Made by a program: the position numbers and the translations under genes. Of a stretch of 15,568 bases of DNA, positions 1 to 7,016 are shown piece by piece. How positions within the stretch are numbered: the first letter of the stretch is position 1; each line of letters starts with the position of its first letter. Under the pieces are notes generated by a model. The model did no database searches. It worked only from the letters and a program-made list of their open reading frames with translations, and had not been told where the DNA came from. Source of the DNA: Mxb001 sp044360385 (GTDB lineage: Bacteria > Actinomycetota > Actinomycetes > S36-B12); contig JBIKKK010000035.1 in the NCBI GenBank assembly GCA_044360385.1, positions 1 through 15,568 on the forward strand, given 5' to 3'.

Positions 1-2
1 CC

Positions 3-425
3 GCTCGCCTCGAGCCGCGCGTGCGGCGGCACGCGATGCTGGGTCGGTGGGTGCGTCGCACGCCGCTCATGGATGAGCGCTTGCGCAAGTCGTGGATCCG
101 TCACGCTGACGAATTCCTCCGCGAGTATGACGTGCTGATCACACCGGCACTGGCACAACCACCGATCAATGCGCGGCGCTGGTTCAGTGGCGGCTGGTCC
201 TCGACCATGCTCGCCAATATCCGCTATGCACCCTTCGCCGCACCGTGGAATGTCGCGGGAATGCCGGCCATCGTCATCCCGATGGGCGTGCACCCGACGG
301 CGGGTACCCCAGTGGCGGCTCAGGTCGTGGCGCGCCGCGGCCGGGAGGCGCTGCTGCTGTCGGTTGCCGCCTGGGTCGAGCGGATGCGGCCCTGGCGTCG
401 CACCGCTCCCGGCTTCCCCGACTAG
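3..425 (+). CDS. Amidase-signature family enzyme, C-terminal part (gene starts upstream of the window)
   Basis: The reading frame is already open at the window edge and ends with TAG at 423-425, so only the last 140 codons are visible; the GTG at 21 is unlikely to be the true start. Seen: a DVLITPALAQPP block, then APFAAPWNVAGMPAIVIPMG and a PVAAQVVA block. This is the typical C-terminal third of amidase-signature enzymes (GatA, fatty-acid amide hydrolase and bacterial amidases), where the chain closes over the substrate pocket. The Lys-Ser-Ser catalytic triad lies in the missing N-terminal part, so activity and substrate cannot be judged. The family hydrolyses C-N amide bonds in the cytoplasm. 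The spaced proline/tryptophan pattern resembles stand-alone actinobacterial amidases more than GatA, but that is an impression. It converges on the MFS gene with only 12 bp between stops and no hairpin there. Confidence 0.85.
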   Translation, partial: ARLEPRVRRHAMLGRWVRRTPLMDERLRKSWIRHADEFLREYDVLITPALAQPPINARRWFSGGWSSTMLANIRYAPFAAPWNVAGMPAIVIPMGVHPTAGTPVAAQVVARRGREALLLSVAAWVERMRPWRRTAPGFPD

Positions 426-437
426 GCGGTCGCACGA

Positions 438-1703
438 CTAAGTCTGCGTGCGCGAGCGCAGCGTCTCGGGCATGAGGACCACGAAGATGAGTGCCAGCGC
501 CGCAATGGCCGCCCCGAAGGCAAAGGCCCACTCGAAGCCGTAGAGGTCGAGCAGCAGTCCGCCGAGCAGCGGGCCGATGACCGCGCCGATATCCGACACC
601 ATCTGGAAGGTCGCGACCACGCTTCCTCCCTGGCGTCCGCCCATGATGTCGCCGACGACGGCCGTAGGTGCCGAGCCGAGGAACGCCGTGCCGATCGACA
701 TGACCACCATGCTGAGGAAGAAGACGACCAAGGCGAGGGAGAGCGAGCCCGTGGCCAGGTCGTCGGCGACGAGGAGCAGCATGCCGACAACGGTCGCGAT
801 CGTGCCGATGATCATCGCCGGTCGCCGGCCGCGCAGGTCGGTGAGACGACCGGCTGGGACCAGGAAGATGGCTTGTACGGCGGCAGCGACGAGGAAGGCC
901 CATCCCGACAGGCTGGGGCCCTGCTTGAGTCCCTCGACGACAAAGAGCGGAATGAGCGCTGCGCGCAGGCCGAAGGCAGTGAGTCCCGTCGCGAGGTTGA
1001 CCGCGAGCGCAGCACGGTAGGCGCCGCTGCCGAGGGCCTCTCGTAGTTCGGCCCAGCCGCCGGGCCGGATGTCCGGCGCCACATCCCCGGTCGGCTCCGA
1101 CGCCACCACAGCCGCTTCGCGCTGTGCGAGGCGAGCGGGGGAGAGGAAGACCAGGGCGATGACGGTCGCGATGGCGAGCGTGCCGGCGTAGAAGAAGAAG
1201 GGTGCACGGATCGAGATGGCGAGCAGGATGCCGCCGACGGCTGGCCCTGCCACGCCGCCGACGAGGAATCCGCCCTGCCAGGCCGCGGAGGCACGACCGC
1301 GCTGGTCTGCGTCGACGACCCGCAGGAGCAGTGCCATCGCCGAGACGGTGAACATCGCGGATCCGATGCCGCCGATGCCGCGCAGGATGAGCAGGTGCAC
1401 GTAGGTCTGGGCCAATCCCGCGAAGAAGCTCGAGATCGCGACGATCGCCAGGCCCGTAGCCAGCACGTTGCGCTCGCCGAATCGGTTGGTCCACGCCCCG
1501 GCGAAGGGAGAGGAGACGAAGCGCATAAGTGCGAAGGCTGAGATGACGGCCGAGGCAGCGAGCGCGGTGACACCGAAGGATTCGGCATAGATCGGGATAG
1601 ACGGGATGACGATCCCGAAGCCGAGAGCGACGAAGAAGGCAATTGAGGCGAGGACACTCACCTCGACCGGAAGATCACGCAGCAGCGGGATCCATCGACG
1701 CAC
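438..1703 (-). CDS. MFS transporter (probable drug/metabolite exporter, DHA1-like)
   Basis: This is a 421-residue, strongly hydrophobic protein of standard MFS length with about 12 membrane segments in two halves separated by a charged loop near residues 190-220. The first membrane segment carries the GFGIVIPSIPIYAESFG pattern, and the cytoplasmic loop 2-3 has GAWTNRFGERN, a form of MFS motif A. Together these suggest a proton-driven exporter of the DHA1/multidrug type, but the substrate cannot be read from sequence. The GTG start at 1703 is preceded by AGGG at nine bases, and the same bases form TAGGGT, a possible -10 box ending eight bases before the start, so an internal promoter is possible. 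It begins 24 bp after the VWA stop on the same strand and may be co-transcribed with it. A GGGGCCCC palindrome (1721-1728) lies in that gap. Confidence 0.88.
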   Translation of the reverse strand: MRRWIPLLRDLPVEVSVLASIAFFVALGFGIVIPSIPIYAESFGVTALAASAVISAFALMRFVSSPFAGAWTNRFGERNVLATGLAIVAISSFFAGLAQTYVHLLILRGIGGIGSAMFTVSAMALLLRVVDADQRGRASAAWQGGFLVGGVAGPAVGGILLAISIRAPFFFYAGTLAIATVIALVFLSPARLAQREAAVVASEPTGDVAPDIRPGGWAELREALGSGAYRAALAVNLATGLTAFGLRAALIPLFVVEGLKQGPSLSGWAFLVAAAVQAIFLVPAGRLTDLRGRRPAMIIGTIATVVGMLLLVADDLATGSLSLALVVFFLSMVVMSIGTAFLGSAPTAVVGDIMGGRQGGSVVATFQMVSDIGAVIGPLLGGLLLDLYGFEWAFAFGAAIAALALIFVVLMPETLRSRTQT

Positions 1704-1727
1704 GATCGACGACCCTACGCGGGGCCC

Positions 1728-3695
1728 CTATGCGCTGCGGCGTCGCCCCTTGCGTGCGCGCACGTAGTCGGTCACGACGTAGTCACCCAGCCGGTCACCA
1801 TCCGCGGCGAAGACGCGGCCCCCATTGCGCCGTGCCATCGCGTCGAGGAAGCGCTCCAGGCGTGGATCGTCACCGAGCCGGAACCACGAGATCGGTACTC
1901 CGCGCCGGGTGAGGCGGTCGACCTCCGCCACGGTGAGTTCGATGGTCTCCCGGTCCGGGGGCCACATGAACCACCAGTGCGGGCCGCCGGAGGGAGAGGG
2001 ATTCGGCAGGAGGTGCGCCGTCGGCTCGCCGTCCGTGACGACGAGGCAGACGGGCTCGGCATCCCGGTGCCGGTCGAGGAAGCGCCCGGCGAGCATGAGC
2101 GCGTGGTGGAGGTTGGTGCCCTGTATGTCACTCGCCGCGAGGTCGGGCAGCTCCTCGGGATTCACCGTGCGGGCGAGGTTGGCGAAGGTGATCACCTGCA
2201 GGGCATCGAGCGGGAACGCCGATGCCGCGAGGGCCTGCAGCGCCATGGCGGTCGTCTTGGCTGCGCGCCAGGTGTCGTTCATCACCATGGAGAAGGACTG
2301 GTCGACCAGGAGTGCGACGGCCGCACGCGTGCGTGTCTCGGTTTCACGAACCTCGAAGTCCTCGGCGCGCAATCCCGGTGATCGCTTCCCCTCCGCAAGC
2401 CCTCGCCGCACCGCGTTGCCCACGGTGCGCACGACATCGAGTGGCTGCTCGTCGCCAAACTCCCATGCCCGCGACTGACCCGTGAACTCACCTGCGGCAC
2501 CGGCGTCGTGGATCTCGTGCTCGCCACGTGGCCCCGCATCGAGATCGGCGAAGACCCTGCGCAGGGCGGTGCGCCCGATGCGCCGGACCGCCTTGGGACT
2601 GAGTTCGGAGCGCTCGGTGAGGTAGCCCTGCTCGCGCAGCTGCCGCTCGATCTCGCGCAGCCGCTCGATGTCATCGACCGCCTGACGCCCGAGTGCGCGC
2701 TCGACTGCCTCGACGTCGACGTCGTCGAGCGTTGCTCCCGGATAGTCCTGCGACAACTGCGCCTCGAGCGCCTCGAGGTCGGCCATCTCCGCGAGTGCCT
2801 CGGTCGCGTCGGGCAGCCCGAGCCCACGCTCGCCCTGCATGCGCTGCCGCCCCTGCCACGGAAGGTCTGGGCGCAAAGCGCGGAGGTGATCCTGCAGTTG
2901 CGACATCTCGGAGGCAAGGTCCATGTCCTGCCAGGCCTGCTCCATGAGCCCGGCGAGTTCCTCGCGCTGCTCAGGCGTCATCGAGTCGAGCATGCGCTGC
3001 ATCGCGGCCGCCCTGCGCGCGAGGTCGTCGAGCAACTGCTCGAAGCTCTCGGGTCGGTCGGGGAAGAACTCCCCGTGCTTGTCCATGAACTGCTCGAAGT
3101 CCTCACTGACGTCCTCGCCACGGCGATGCTTGTCCAGCATCGTGTTGAGGTCGGCCAGCATGTCCTTCATCGCCTGCTGCTCCTCGGGAGATCCGGGATT
3201 CTGCAGCGCCTGTGACATTCCCTTGAACTGCTGGTCGAGCACGTCGCGGCGCAGCATGTCCTTGATCGCGTCGTACGCCGCCCGCGCCTCGGGGGAGCGC
3301 CAGTCGTATTCGGCGAGCTCGCGCACCGCGCGCGAGGTGTCGTCGGGAAGCATGTCGAGCGATGCCTCACGGAAGCGTGCGTCGTCGGACGGATCGGGGA
3401 AGAGTGCACTGCGCTCGTTTTCGAGGGCCTCATCGAGCTTCTCGCGCACCTTCTCAAGAAGGCCGTCGAGGCGACCCGACTTCTGCAGCTCGCGCCGGCG
3501 CTGCTGCAGGCGTCGGCGCAGGTCGTCGAGCCCGCGCGCGCCCTCCATGCCCCGGCGTAGCATGTCGCGCAGGGCATCGCGGACCGATGAGCCGTCGAGG
3601 ATGCGATCGGCGAGCGCATCGACCGCTGCGCCCGCATCCACGGGCTCGGCGAGGGGGTCGGGCCCCCCGTGGAAGGCGCCGTACCGGTAGCGCAC
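1728..3695 (-). CDS. VWA-domain protein with long helical N-terminal region, partner of the MoxR-like ATPase
   Basis: The protein has 655 residues. The first 400 or so are highly charged and helical, rich in Arg, Glu, Asp, Leu, Gln and Met, with no signal peptide or membrane segment. The von Willebrand factor A domain covers about residues 455-650. Its metal-ion-dependent adhesion site is complete: DQSFS at 465-469 (DxSxS), Thr527 in GTNLHHAL, and D555-G556 in VVTDGEP. This layout is that of ChlD/BchD-like and CoxE-like VWA proteins that work with an AAA+ ATPase; Mg2+ binding by the MIDAS normally mediates partner contact. The GTG start directly follows the TAG of the ATPase gene (no spacer), and GGAGG at 3701-3705, inside the ATPase gene, is five bases before it, so the two are translationally coupled. 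There is no cobalt- or magnesium-chelatase pathway gene nearby, so a metal chelatase role is not supported; remodelling of an unknown target is the inference. Confidence 0.88.
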   Translation of the reverse strand: MRYRYGAFHGGPDPLAEPVDAGAAVDALADRILDGSSVRDALRDMLRRGMEGARGLDDLRRRLQQRRRELQKSGRLDGLLEKVREKLDEALENERSALFPDPSDDARFREASLDMLPDDTSRAVRELAEYDWRSPEARAAYDAIKDMLRRDVLDQQFKGMSQALQNPGSPEEQQAMKDMLADLNTMLDKHRRGEDVSEDFEQFMDKHGEFFPDRPESFEQLLDDLARRAAAMQRMLDSMTPEQREELAGLMEQAWQDMDLASEMSQLQDHLRALRPDLPWQGRQRMQGERGLGLPDATEALAEMADLEALEAQLSQDYPGATLDDVDVEAVERALGRQAVDDIERLREIERQLREQGYLTERSELSPKAVRRIGRTALRRVFADLDAGPRGEHEIHDAGAAGEFTGQSRAWEFGDEQPLDVVRTVGNAVRRGLAEGKRSPGLRAEDFEVRETETRTRAAVALLVDQSFSMVMNDTWRAAKTTAMALQALAASAFPLDALQVITFANLARTVNPEELPDLAASDIQGTNLHHALMLAGRFLDRHRDAEPVCLVVTDGEPTAHLLPNPSPSGGPHWWFMWPPDRETIELTVAEVDRLTRRGVPISWFRLGDDPRLERFLDAMARRNGGRVFAADGDRLGDYVVTDYVRARKGRRRSA

Positions 3696-5120
3696 CTAGT
3701 CCTCCGAAGACGTGGTGGCGTAGACGACCCGACCGTCTGACTCGTCCTTGTCGATGCGCCGGGTGAGCCACAGGCCCTCGAGGGCAAACTCGACGCACGC
3801 TGCCGTGATGCCCGCGGTCGGCTCCGCGTCGGGTCCCTCGGTCGCGGCGATGAGGCGCCCGAGTCCCTCCCACGCGCCCGCAGCGTTGAGCAGCCCGGTC
3901 GCGGTGACGAGGTCGCCGGCCTCGATCGTGCCGCCCTCGTCGAGGAGCGTGACGAGAGGCGTGAGATCGACCCCGCCGAGGTGCCGACGGTACGTCTCGG
4001 CGACTGCCTTGCGCGCGAGGTGCTGCAGCACCTCTTCCTCGCGCCCCTCCTCGCTGACCTCGAACTCCACCTTGCCGCGCAGGGTGGGGACGACTCCGGC
4101 GAGATCGCCCACGCGCGCGACCGGCTCGTCGGCGGTGATGGCGGCGCGGCGCAAAGCCGCACCGGCAAGCGCCTCGGCCGCGGCGATCGCGAAGCGCGCC
4201 GAGACACCGCTGCGCTGGTCTACGGCGCCGGACTCGCGCACGAGCCGGGTGAAGCGCGCGATGACCTCGAGCAGGTGCAGCGGCACGATTGCGACAAGAT
4301 CCGCCTCCTGGGCGATGAGGCTGATCTCATGCTGTACGTCGTAGGGGTAATGGGTCGTGATCTCTGCGCCGAAGCGATCCTTCATCGGCGTGATGATGCG
4401 CCCGCGATTGGTGTAGTCCTCGGGATTGGCGCTCGCCACGACGAGCAGATCGAGCGGCAGCCGCAGGGTGTATCCGCGCACCTGGATATCGCGCTCCTCG
4501 AGCACGTTGAGCAGCGCCACCTGGATGCGTTCGGCGAGGTCGGGGAGCTCGTTGATCGCGAAGATGCCGCGGTTGGTGCGGGGCACGAGCCCGAAGTGAA
4601 TGGTCTCGGGATCGCCCAGCATGCGCCCCTCGGCCACCTTGACCGGGTCGACATCGCCCACGAGATCGCCGACCGAGGTGTCGGGCGTGGCGAGCTTCTC
4701 GCCGTAGCGCTCGCTGCGGTGGCGCCACGTGACAGAAGTGTCATCGCCGCGCTCGGCGACGACGCGTCGCGCGTAGGCACTCACGGGTGCCATCGGGTCG
4801 TCGTTGACCTCGGAGCCGTCAACGACGGGGATCCACTCGTCGAGCAGCGTCACGAGTGTGCGGATGAGACGCGTCTTGCCCTGGCCTCGCTCACCGAGTA
4901 GCACGATGTCGTGACCGGCGAGCAGTGCGCGCTCCACCTGCGGAATGACCGTGTCGTCGAAGCCAACGATGCCGGGGAAGGTCGGCTCGCCTGCCGCGAG
5001 GCGCGCCACGAGGTTGGCGCGGATCTCCTCCTTGACCGTGCGGGGCTCGTAGCCGCTCGCGCGCAGTGCCCCAAGGGTGCGGGGGAGGTCTGCCGGGACA
5101 GGGGGAGCGAGGCTCGTCAT
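3696..5120 (-). CDS. MoxR/ChlI-like AAA+ ATPase
   Basis: The 474-residue AAA+ ATPase has Walker A GERGQGKT at 76-83, a Walker B-like segment GIFAINELPD at 185-194 and sensor 1 SANPED at 230-235. DRFGAEI at 248-254 includes Arg249, a candidate arginine finger, and SGVSARFA around 304-311 is sensor-2-like. The arrangement matches MoxR and magnesium-chelatase subunit I relatives, which form hexameric rings and act with a VWA protein; that partner is the next gene. The Walker B position that is usually Asp is Asn190 while the catalytic Glu191 is kept. ATG at 5120 is chosen because the frame farther upstream lies antisense to the FIST gene and is low-complexity Arg/Ser-rich. TACCGT (5132-5127) ends six bases before this ATG, as expected for a leaderless message. 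Automatic labels such as 'magnesium chelatase' or 'sigma-54 regulator' would be misleading. Confidence 0.88.
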   Translation of the reverse strand: MTSLAPPVPADLPRTLGALRASGYEPRTVKEEIRANLVARLAAGEPTFPGIVGFDDTVIPQVERALLAGHDIVLLGERGQGKTRLIRTLVTLLDEWIPVVDGSEVNDDPMAPVSAYARRVVAERGDDTSVTWRHRSERYGEKLATPDTSVGDLVGDVDPVKVAEGRMLGDPETIHFGLVPRTNRGIFAINELPDLAERIQVALLNVLEERDIQVRGYTLRLPLDLLVVASANPEDYTNRGRIITPMKDRFGAEITTHYPYDVQHEISLIAQEADLVAIVPLHLLEVIARFTRLVRESGAVDQRSGVSARFAIAAAEALAGAALRRAAITADEPVARVGDLAGVVPTLRGKVEFEVSEEGREEEVLQHLARKAVAETYRRHLGGVDLTPLVTLLDEGGTIEAGDLVTATGLLNAAGAWEGLGRLIAATEGPDAEPTAGITAACVEFALEGLWLTRRIDKDESDGRVVYATTSSED

Positions 5121-5122
5121 GA

Positions 5123-5139
5123 CCTGACGGTACGTCAGG
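5123..5139. repeat. Perfect palindrome between divergent ATPase and FIST genes (candidate operator)
   Basis: CCTGACG-GTA-CGTCAGG is a perfect 7-bp inverted repeat with a 3-bp centre. It fills 17 of the 19 bases between the ATPase ATG (5120, minus) and the first possible FIST ATG (5140, plus). It covers the ATPase -10 box, and its right end supplies the AGG of the FIST ribosome site. A dimeric repressor bound here could control both genes, or the repeat could fold in the FIST mRNA and mask its ribosome site. No regulator gene lies next to it, so the binding factor is unknown. Confidence 0.5.
5127..5132 (-). promoter_or_regulatory. Probable leaderless -10 box of the MoxR-type ATPase gene
   Basis: Read on the minus strand, TACCGT fits the actinobacterial TANNNT -10 consensus, and its last T is at -7 if transcription begins at the A of the ATG at 5120. 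No Shine-Dalgarno sequence precedes this ATG at a normal distance, which fits a leaderless transcript. No good -35 hexamer is visible 16-18 bp upstream (the candidate is GCGCCA). The box lies wholly inside the palindrome at 5123-5139. Confidence 0.5.
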
Positions 5140-5148
5140 ATGGTGGAC

Positions 5149-6444
5149 ATGGCGCCCGGAGGCCCGAGCATTGCCCGGTGCTCCTCCGCGCTGCGCCGAG
5201 GCCTGGACTCGGCGGTTCCCGAGGCGGTGCAGGTCGCCCTGGACGATCTCGGCGCGAGACCCCACCTCGCCATCGTCCAGGTGGGTGCCCCGGGAGAGCC
5301 CCTCGCCGCGGGGCGAGCACTGGCGCACGTCGCCTCTCTGATCGACGAGGTCGCCCACGGGTGCGTGGTGATTGGGTCGAATGCGCACGGCGTCATCGGC
5401 GATCTCACCTCGGTGGAGATGCAGCCGGCCGTTTCCGTGTGGTTTGCGCACCTGCCGGACGCTCGTCCGCGCGGCTTCCGCCTCGCGACCGTCCCCGCTC
5501 CGCACGGAGGTCTCGCGCTCACCGGTCTCCCTGATCTCAGCGATGATGATCGACTCGCTTTCCTCCTCGCAGACCCGTGGACCCTTCCGGCCGATGAAGT
5601 CGTCGCGGCGTTCTCGCGCGTAGACGGCCCCCTCCCCGTCGTCGGCGGACTCGTGTCGGGCGGGCGACGACGGGGTGATTCCCGCCTCATGCTCGATGGG
5701 GCGGTCTTCGACAACGGCGGCGTGGGGGTCGTCCTAGACCGCGCGGCCCCGGTGCGCGTCGTGGTGAGCCAGGGTTGCCGGCCGATCGGCGATCCCATGA
5801 CCGTGACCTCCGCCGAGGGCACCACCGTCCGGGAGCTCGCCGGACGTCCCGCCCTCGAGCGGCTGCGCGATGTCGTGTCCGCACTCGACACCGATGATCA
5901 GGCCCTCGCCGTGCGGGGCCTGCACGTCGGGATCGCGCGCGACCCCCGCGTGGACGGCGCGCATGCAGGGGATTTCGTGATCCGCGGGATCCTCGGCGTG
6001 GATGCTCAGAGCGGCGCCGTGTCCGTGGGCGACGATGTCGACGTCGGATCGCTCGTGAGGCTCCACCTGCGCGATGCCGACTCGGCGGATGCCGATCTGC
6101 GCACCGCCGTCGGTCTCGTCGGCCGCGATCGCGCGGTGGCCGGGGCGTACCTCGTCACGTGCAACGGACGTGGCGGAGCGATGTTCACGAGCTCGGACCA
6201 TGACGCCGCCATCGTGCGTGAAGGCCTCGGCACCATGGCCGTGGGGGGATTCTTCGCCGCTGGCGAGATCGGGCCTGTCGGAGGCGATAATCACCTGCAC
6301 GGTTTCACCGCCGTGCTGCTCGTGGTCGATCCGGCGATCCAAGGAGATGGGGATGTCGAGGTCAGCCGCCCGGTGGACTGGGATACCGAGTTCGACGTCG
6401 CTCGATTCGACGCGGAGCTGCGCGACTTCCTCGGGCCCTCCTGA
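5149..6444 (+). CDS. FIST-domain protein (FIST N plus FIST C)
   Basis: The soluble protein has 431 residues and no signal peptide or membrane segment. The N-terminal FIST region (about 35-200) includes VVIGSNAHGVIGD and MQPAVSVWFA. The C-terminal region (about 230-390) ends in the very characteristic series TCNGRG (337-342), GFFAAGEIGPVGG (367-379) and LHGFTA (383-388). FIST domains are thought to sense small ligands, possibly amino acids, and often sit in front of kinase, methyl-accepting or GGDEF output domains; here no output domain is attached. I prefer the ATG at 5149, which has AGGA eight bases upstream (5137-5140), over the ATG at 5140, which has AGG directly against it; the two differ by three residues. 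Its head-to-head position with the MoxR/VWA genes over a shared palindrome suggests co-regulation. No ligand or partner can be read from the sequence. Confidence 0.87.
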   Translation: MAPGGPSIARCSSALRRGLDSAVPEAVQVALDDLGARPHLAIVQVGAPGEPLAAGRALAHVASLIDEVAHGCVVIGSNAHGVIGDLTSVEMQPAVSVWFAHLPDARPRGFRLATVPAPHGGLALTGLPDLSDDDRLAFLLADPWTLPADEVVAAFSRVDGPLPVVGGLVSGGRRRGDSRLMLDGAVFDNGGVGVVLDRAAPVRVVVSQGCRPIGDPMTVTSAEGTTVRELAGRPALERLRDVVSALDTDDQALAVRGLHVGIARDPRVDGAHAGDFVIRGILGVDAQSGAVSVGDDVDVGSLVRLHLRDADSADADLRTAVGLVGRDRAVAGAYLVTCNGRGGAMFTSSDHDAAIVREGLGTMAVGGFFAAGEIGPVGGDNHLHGFTAVLLVVDPAIQGDGDVEVSRPVDWDTEFDVARFDAELRDFLGPS

Positions 6445-6446
6445 AT

Positions 6447-6481
6447 CGTCGTCCACAGGCCGGCGCGTGCCGTTGACGACG
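6447..6481 (+). terminator. Weak hairpin after the FIST gene
   Basis: CGTCGTC (6447-6453) pairs with GACGACG (6475-6481). An inner CGGC/GCCG stem with a GCGT loop (6461-6472) could stack on it. There is no U-run and the right arm overlaps the -35 hexamer of the next gene. It could slow or stop transcription from the FIST gene, or be coincidental. Confidence 0.25.
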
Positions 6482-6503
6482 GGCATCCGTCTCGGCCTAC
6501 GGT
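6473..6503 (+). promoter_or_regulatory. Leaderless promoter of the TIGR04338-type metallohydrolase gene
   Basis: TTGACG (6473-6478) matches five of six bases of the -35 consensus. TACGGT (6498-6503) matches TANNNT after a 19-bp spacer, slightly long. Exactly six bases (GGCCCC) separate the -10 box from the GTG at 6510, placing the start of transcription on the initiation codon. There is no Shine-Dalgarno sequence, consistent with a leaderless mRNA. Confidence 0.6.
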
Positions 6504-6509
6504 GGCCCC

Positions 6510-7016
6510 GTGACTCCACGTGACCAGCACCGCTCCGCCGTGTACGCCGCGGAGGAGCAGTGGGCGCGCCAGCTCGCGCGCGGCGGCACCGTGGACTTCT
6601 TCGGGTCGCCCCTGCAGGTCCCCACGGAGCGGCGCTTCGCGGATATCGCCTCCGTGCAGCGCTACGTCGAGTCCGTGCTTGCCCTCATCGGTGTCGTCAC
6701 GCGGTGGCCGGGCGTGCCGCCCGTGCGGGTGCGCGAGCGCGCAGGCACCGGCAGGGCGCACTATTCAGATGGGGTCATCGCGCTGCCGCTCAAGGGACTT
6801 GTCGGGGAGCGGTGGGCCGCGCGCGAGTCGGTCGTGCTCCACGAACTCACCCATCATCTCGTGGCTCACTCGCATCCCGGTGTGGCGGCACACGGCCCGG
6901 AGTTCTGCGGCGACGAGGTCCTGCTCGCCGAGATCACGCTCGGGCCCGAGGCGGCGCTGCTCCTGCGCGCGGCCTTCGACGGTGCGGGCATCCCGGTCGC
7001 GGAGCGGACCCGGTGA
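6510..7016 (+). CDS. Putative zinc metallohydrolase, TIGR04338 type (HExxH)
   Basis: This small 168-residue protein has the zincin motif HELTHH at 111-116 (His111, Glu112, His115) and a likely third metal ligand in AAHGPEFC (His128). Its N-terminal half has an YAAEEQW helix and a block RVRERAGTGRAHYSDGVIALP, typical of the actinobacterial family that I know as TIGR04338 'putative metallohydrolase'. There is no signal peptide, so it should act in the cytoplasm; the substrate is unknown and whether it is a peptidase is not established. The GTG start is set by the -10 box six bases upstream. Its TGA overlaps the GTG of the DUF2786 gene in GTGA, so the two are translationally coupled and probably work together. 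Confidence 0.82.
   Translation: MTPRDQHRSAVYAAEEQWARQLARGGTVDFFGSPLQVPTERRFADIASVQRYVESVLALIGVVTRWPGVPPVRVRERAGTGRAHYSDGVIALPLKGLVGERWAARESVVLHELTHHLVAHSHPGVAAHGPEFCGDEVLLAEITLGPEAALLLRAAFDGAGIPVAERTR

Noticed and set aside
274..1494. Open frame of 406 codons on the minus strand overlapping the MFS and amidase genes
   Set aside because: Arg-rich shadow of the MFS gene in another frame; the real gene has a consistent 12-segment membrane profile.
1721..1728. GGGGCCCC palindrome between the VWA and MFS genes as a terminator or operator
   Set aside because: Eight bases without a loop cannot form a useful RNA hairpin, and such words are expected by chance in GC-rich DNA.
5121..5891. Upstream extension of the ATPase reading frame by 257 codons on the minus strand
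   Set aside because: It lies antisense to the FIST gene, is rich in Arg, Ser and Pro with no recognisable domain, and the family-like N-terminus plus a leaderless -10 box both fit the ATG at 5120.
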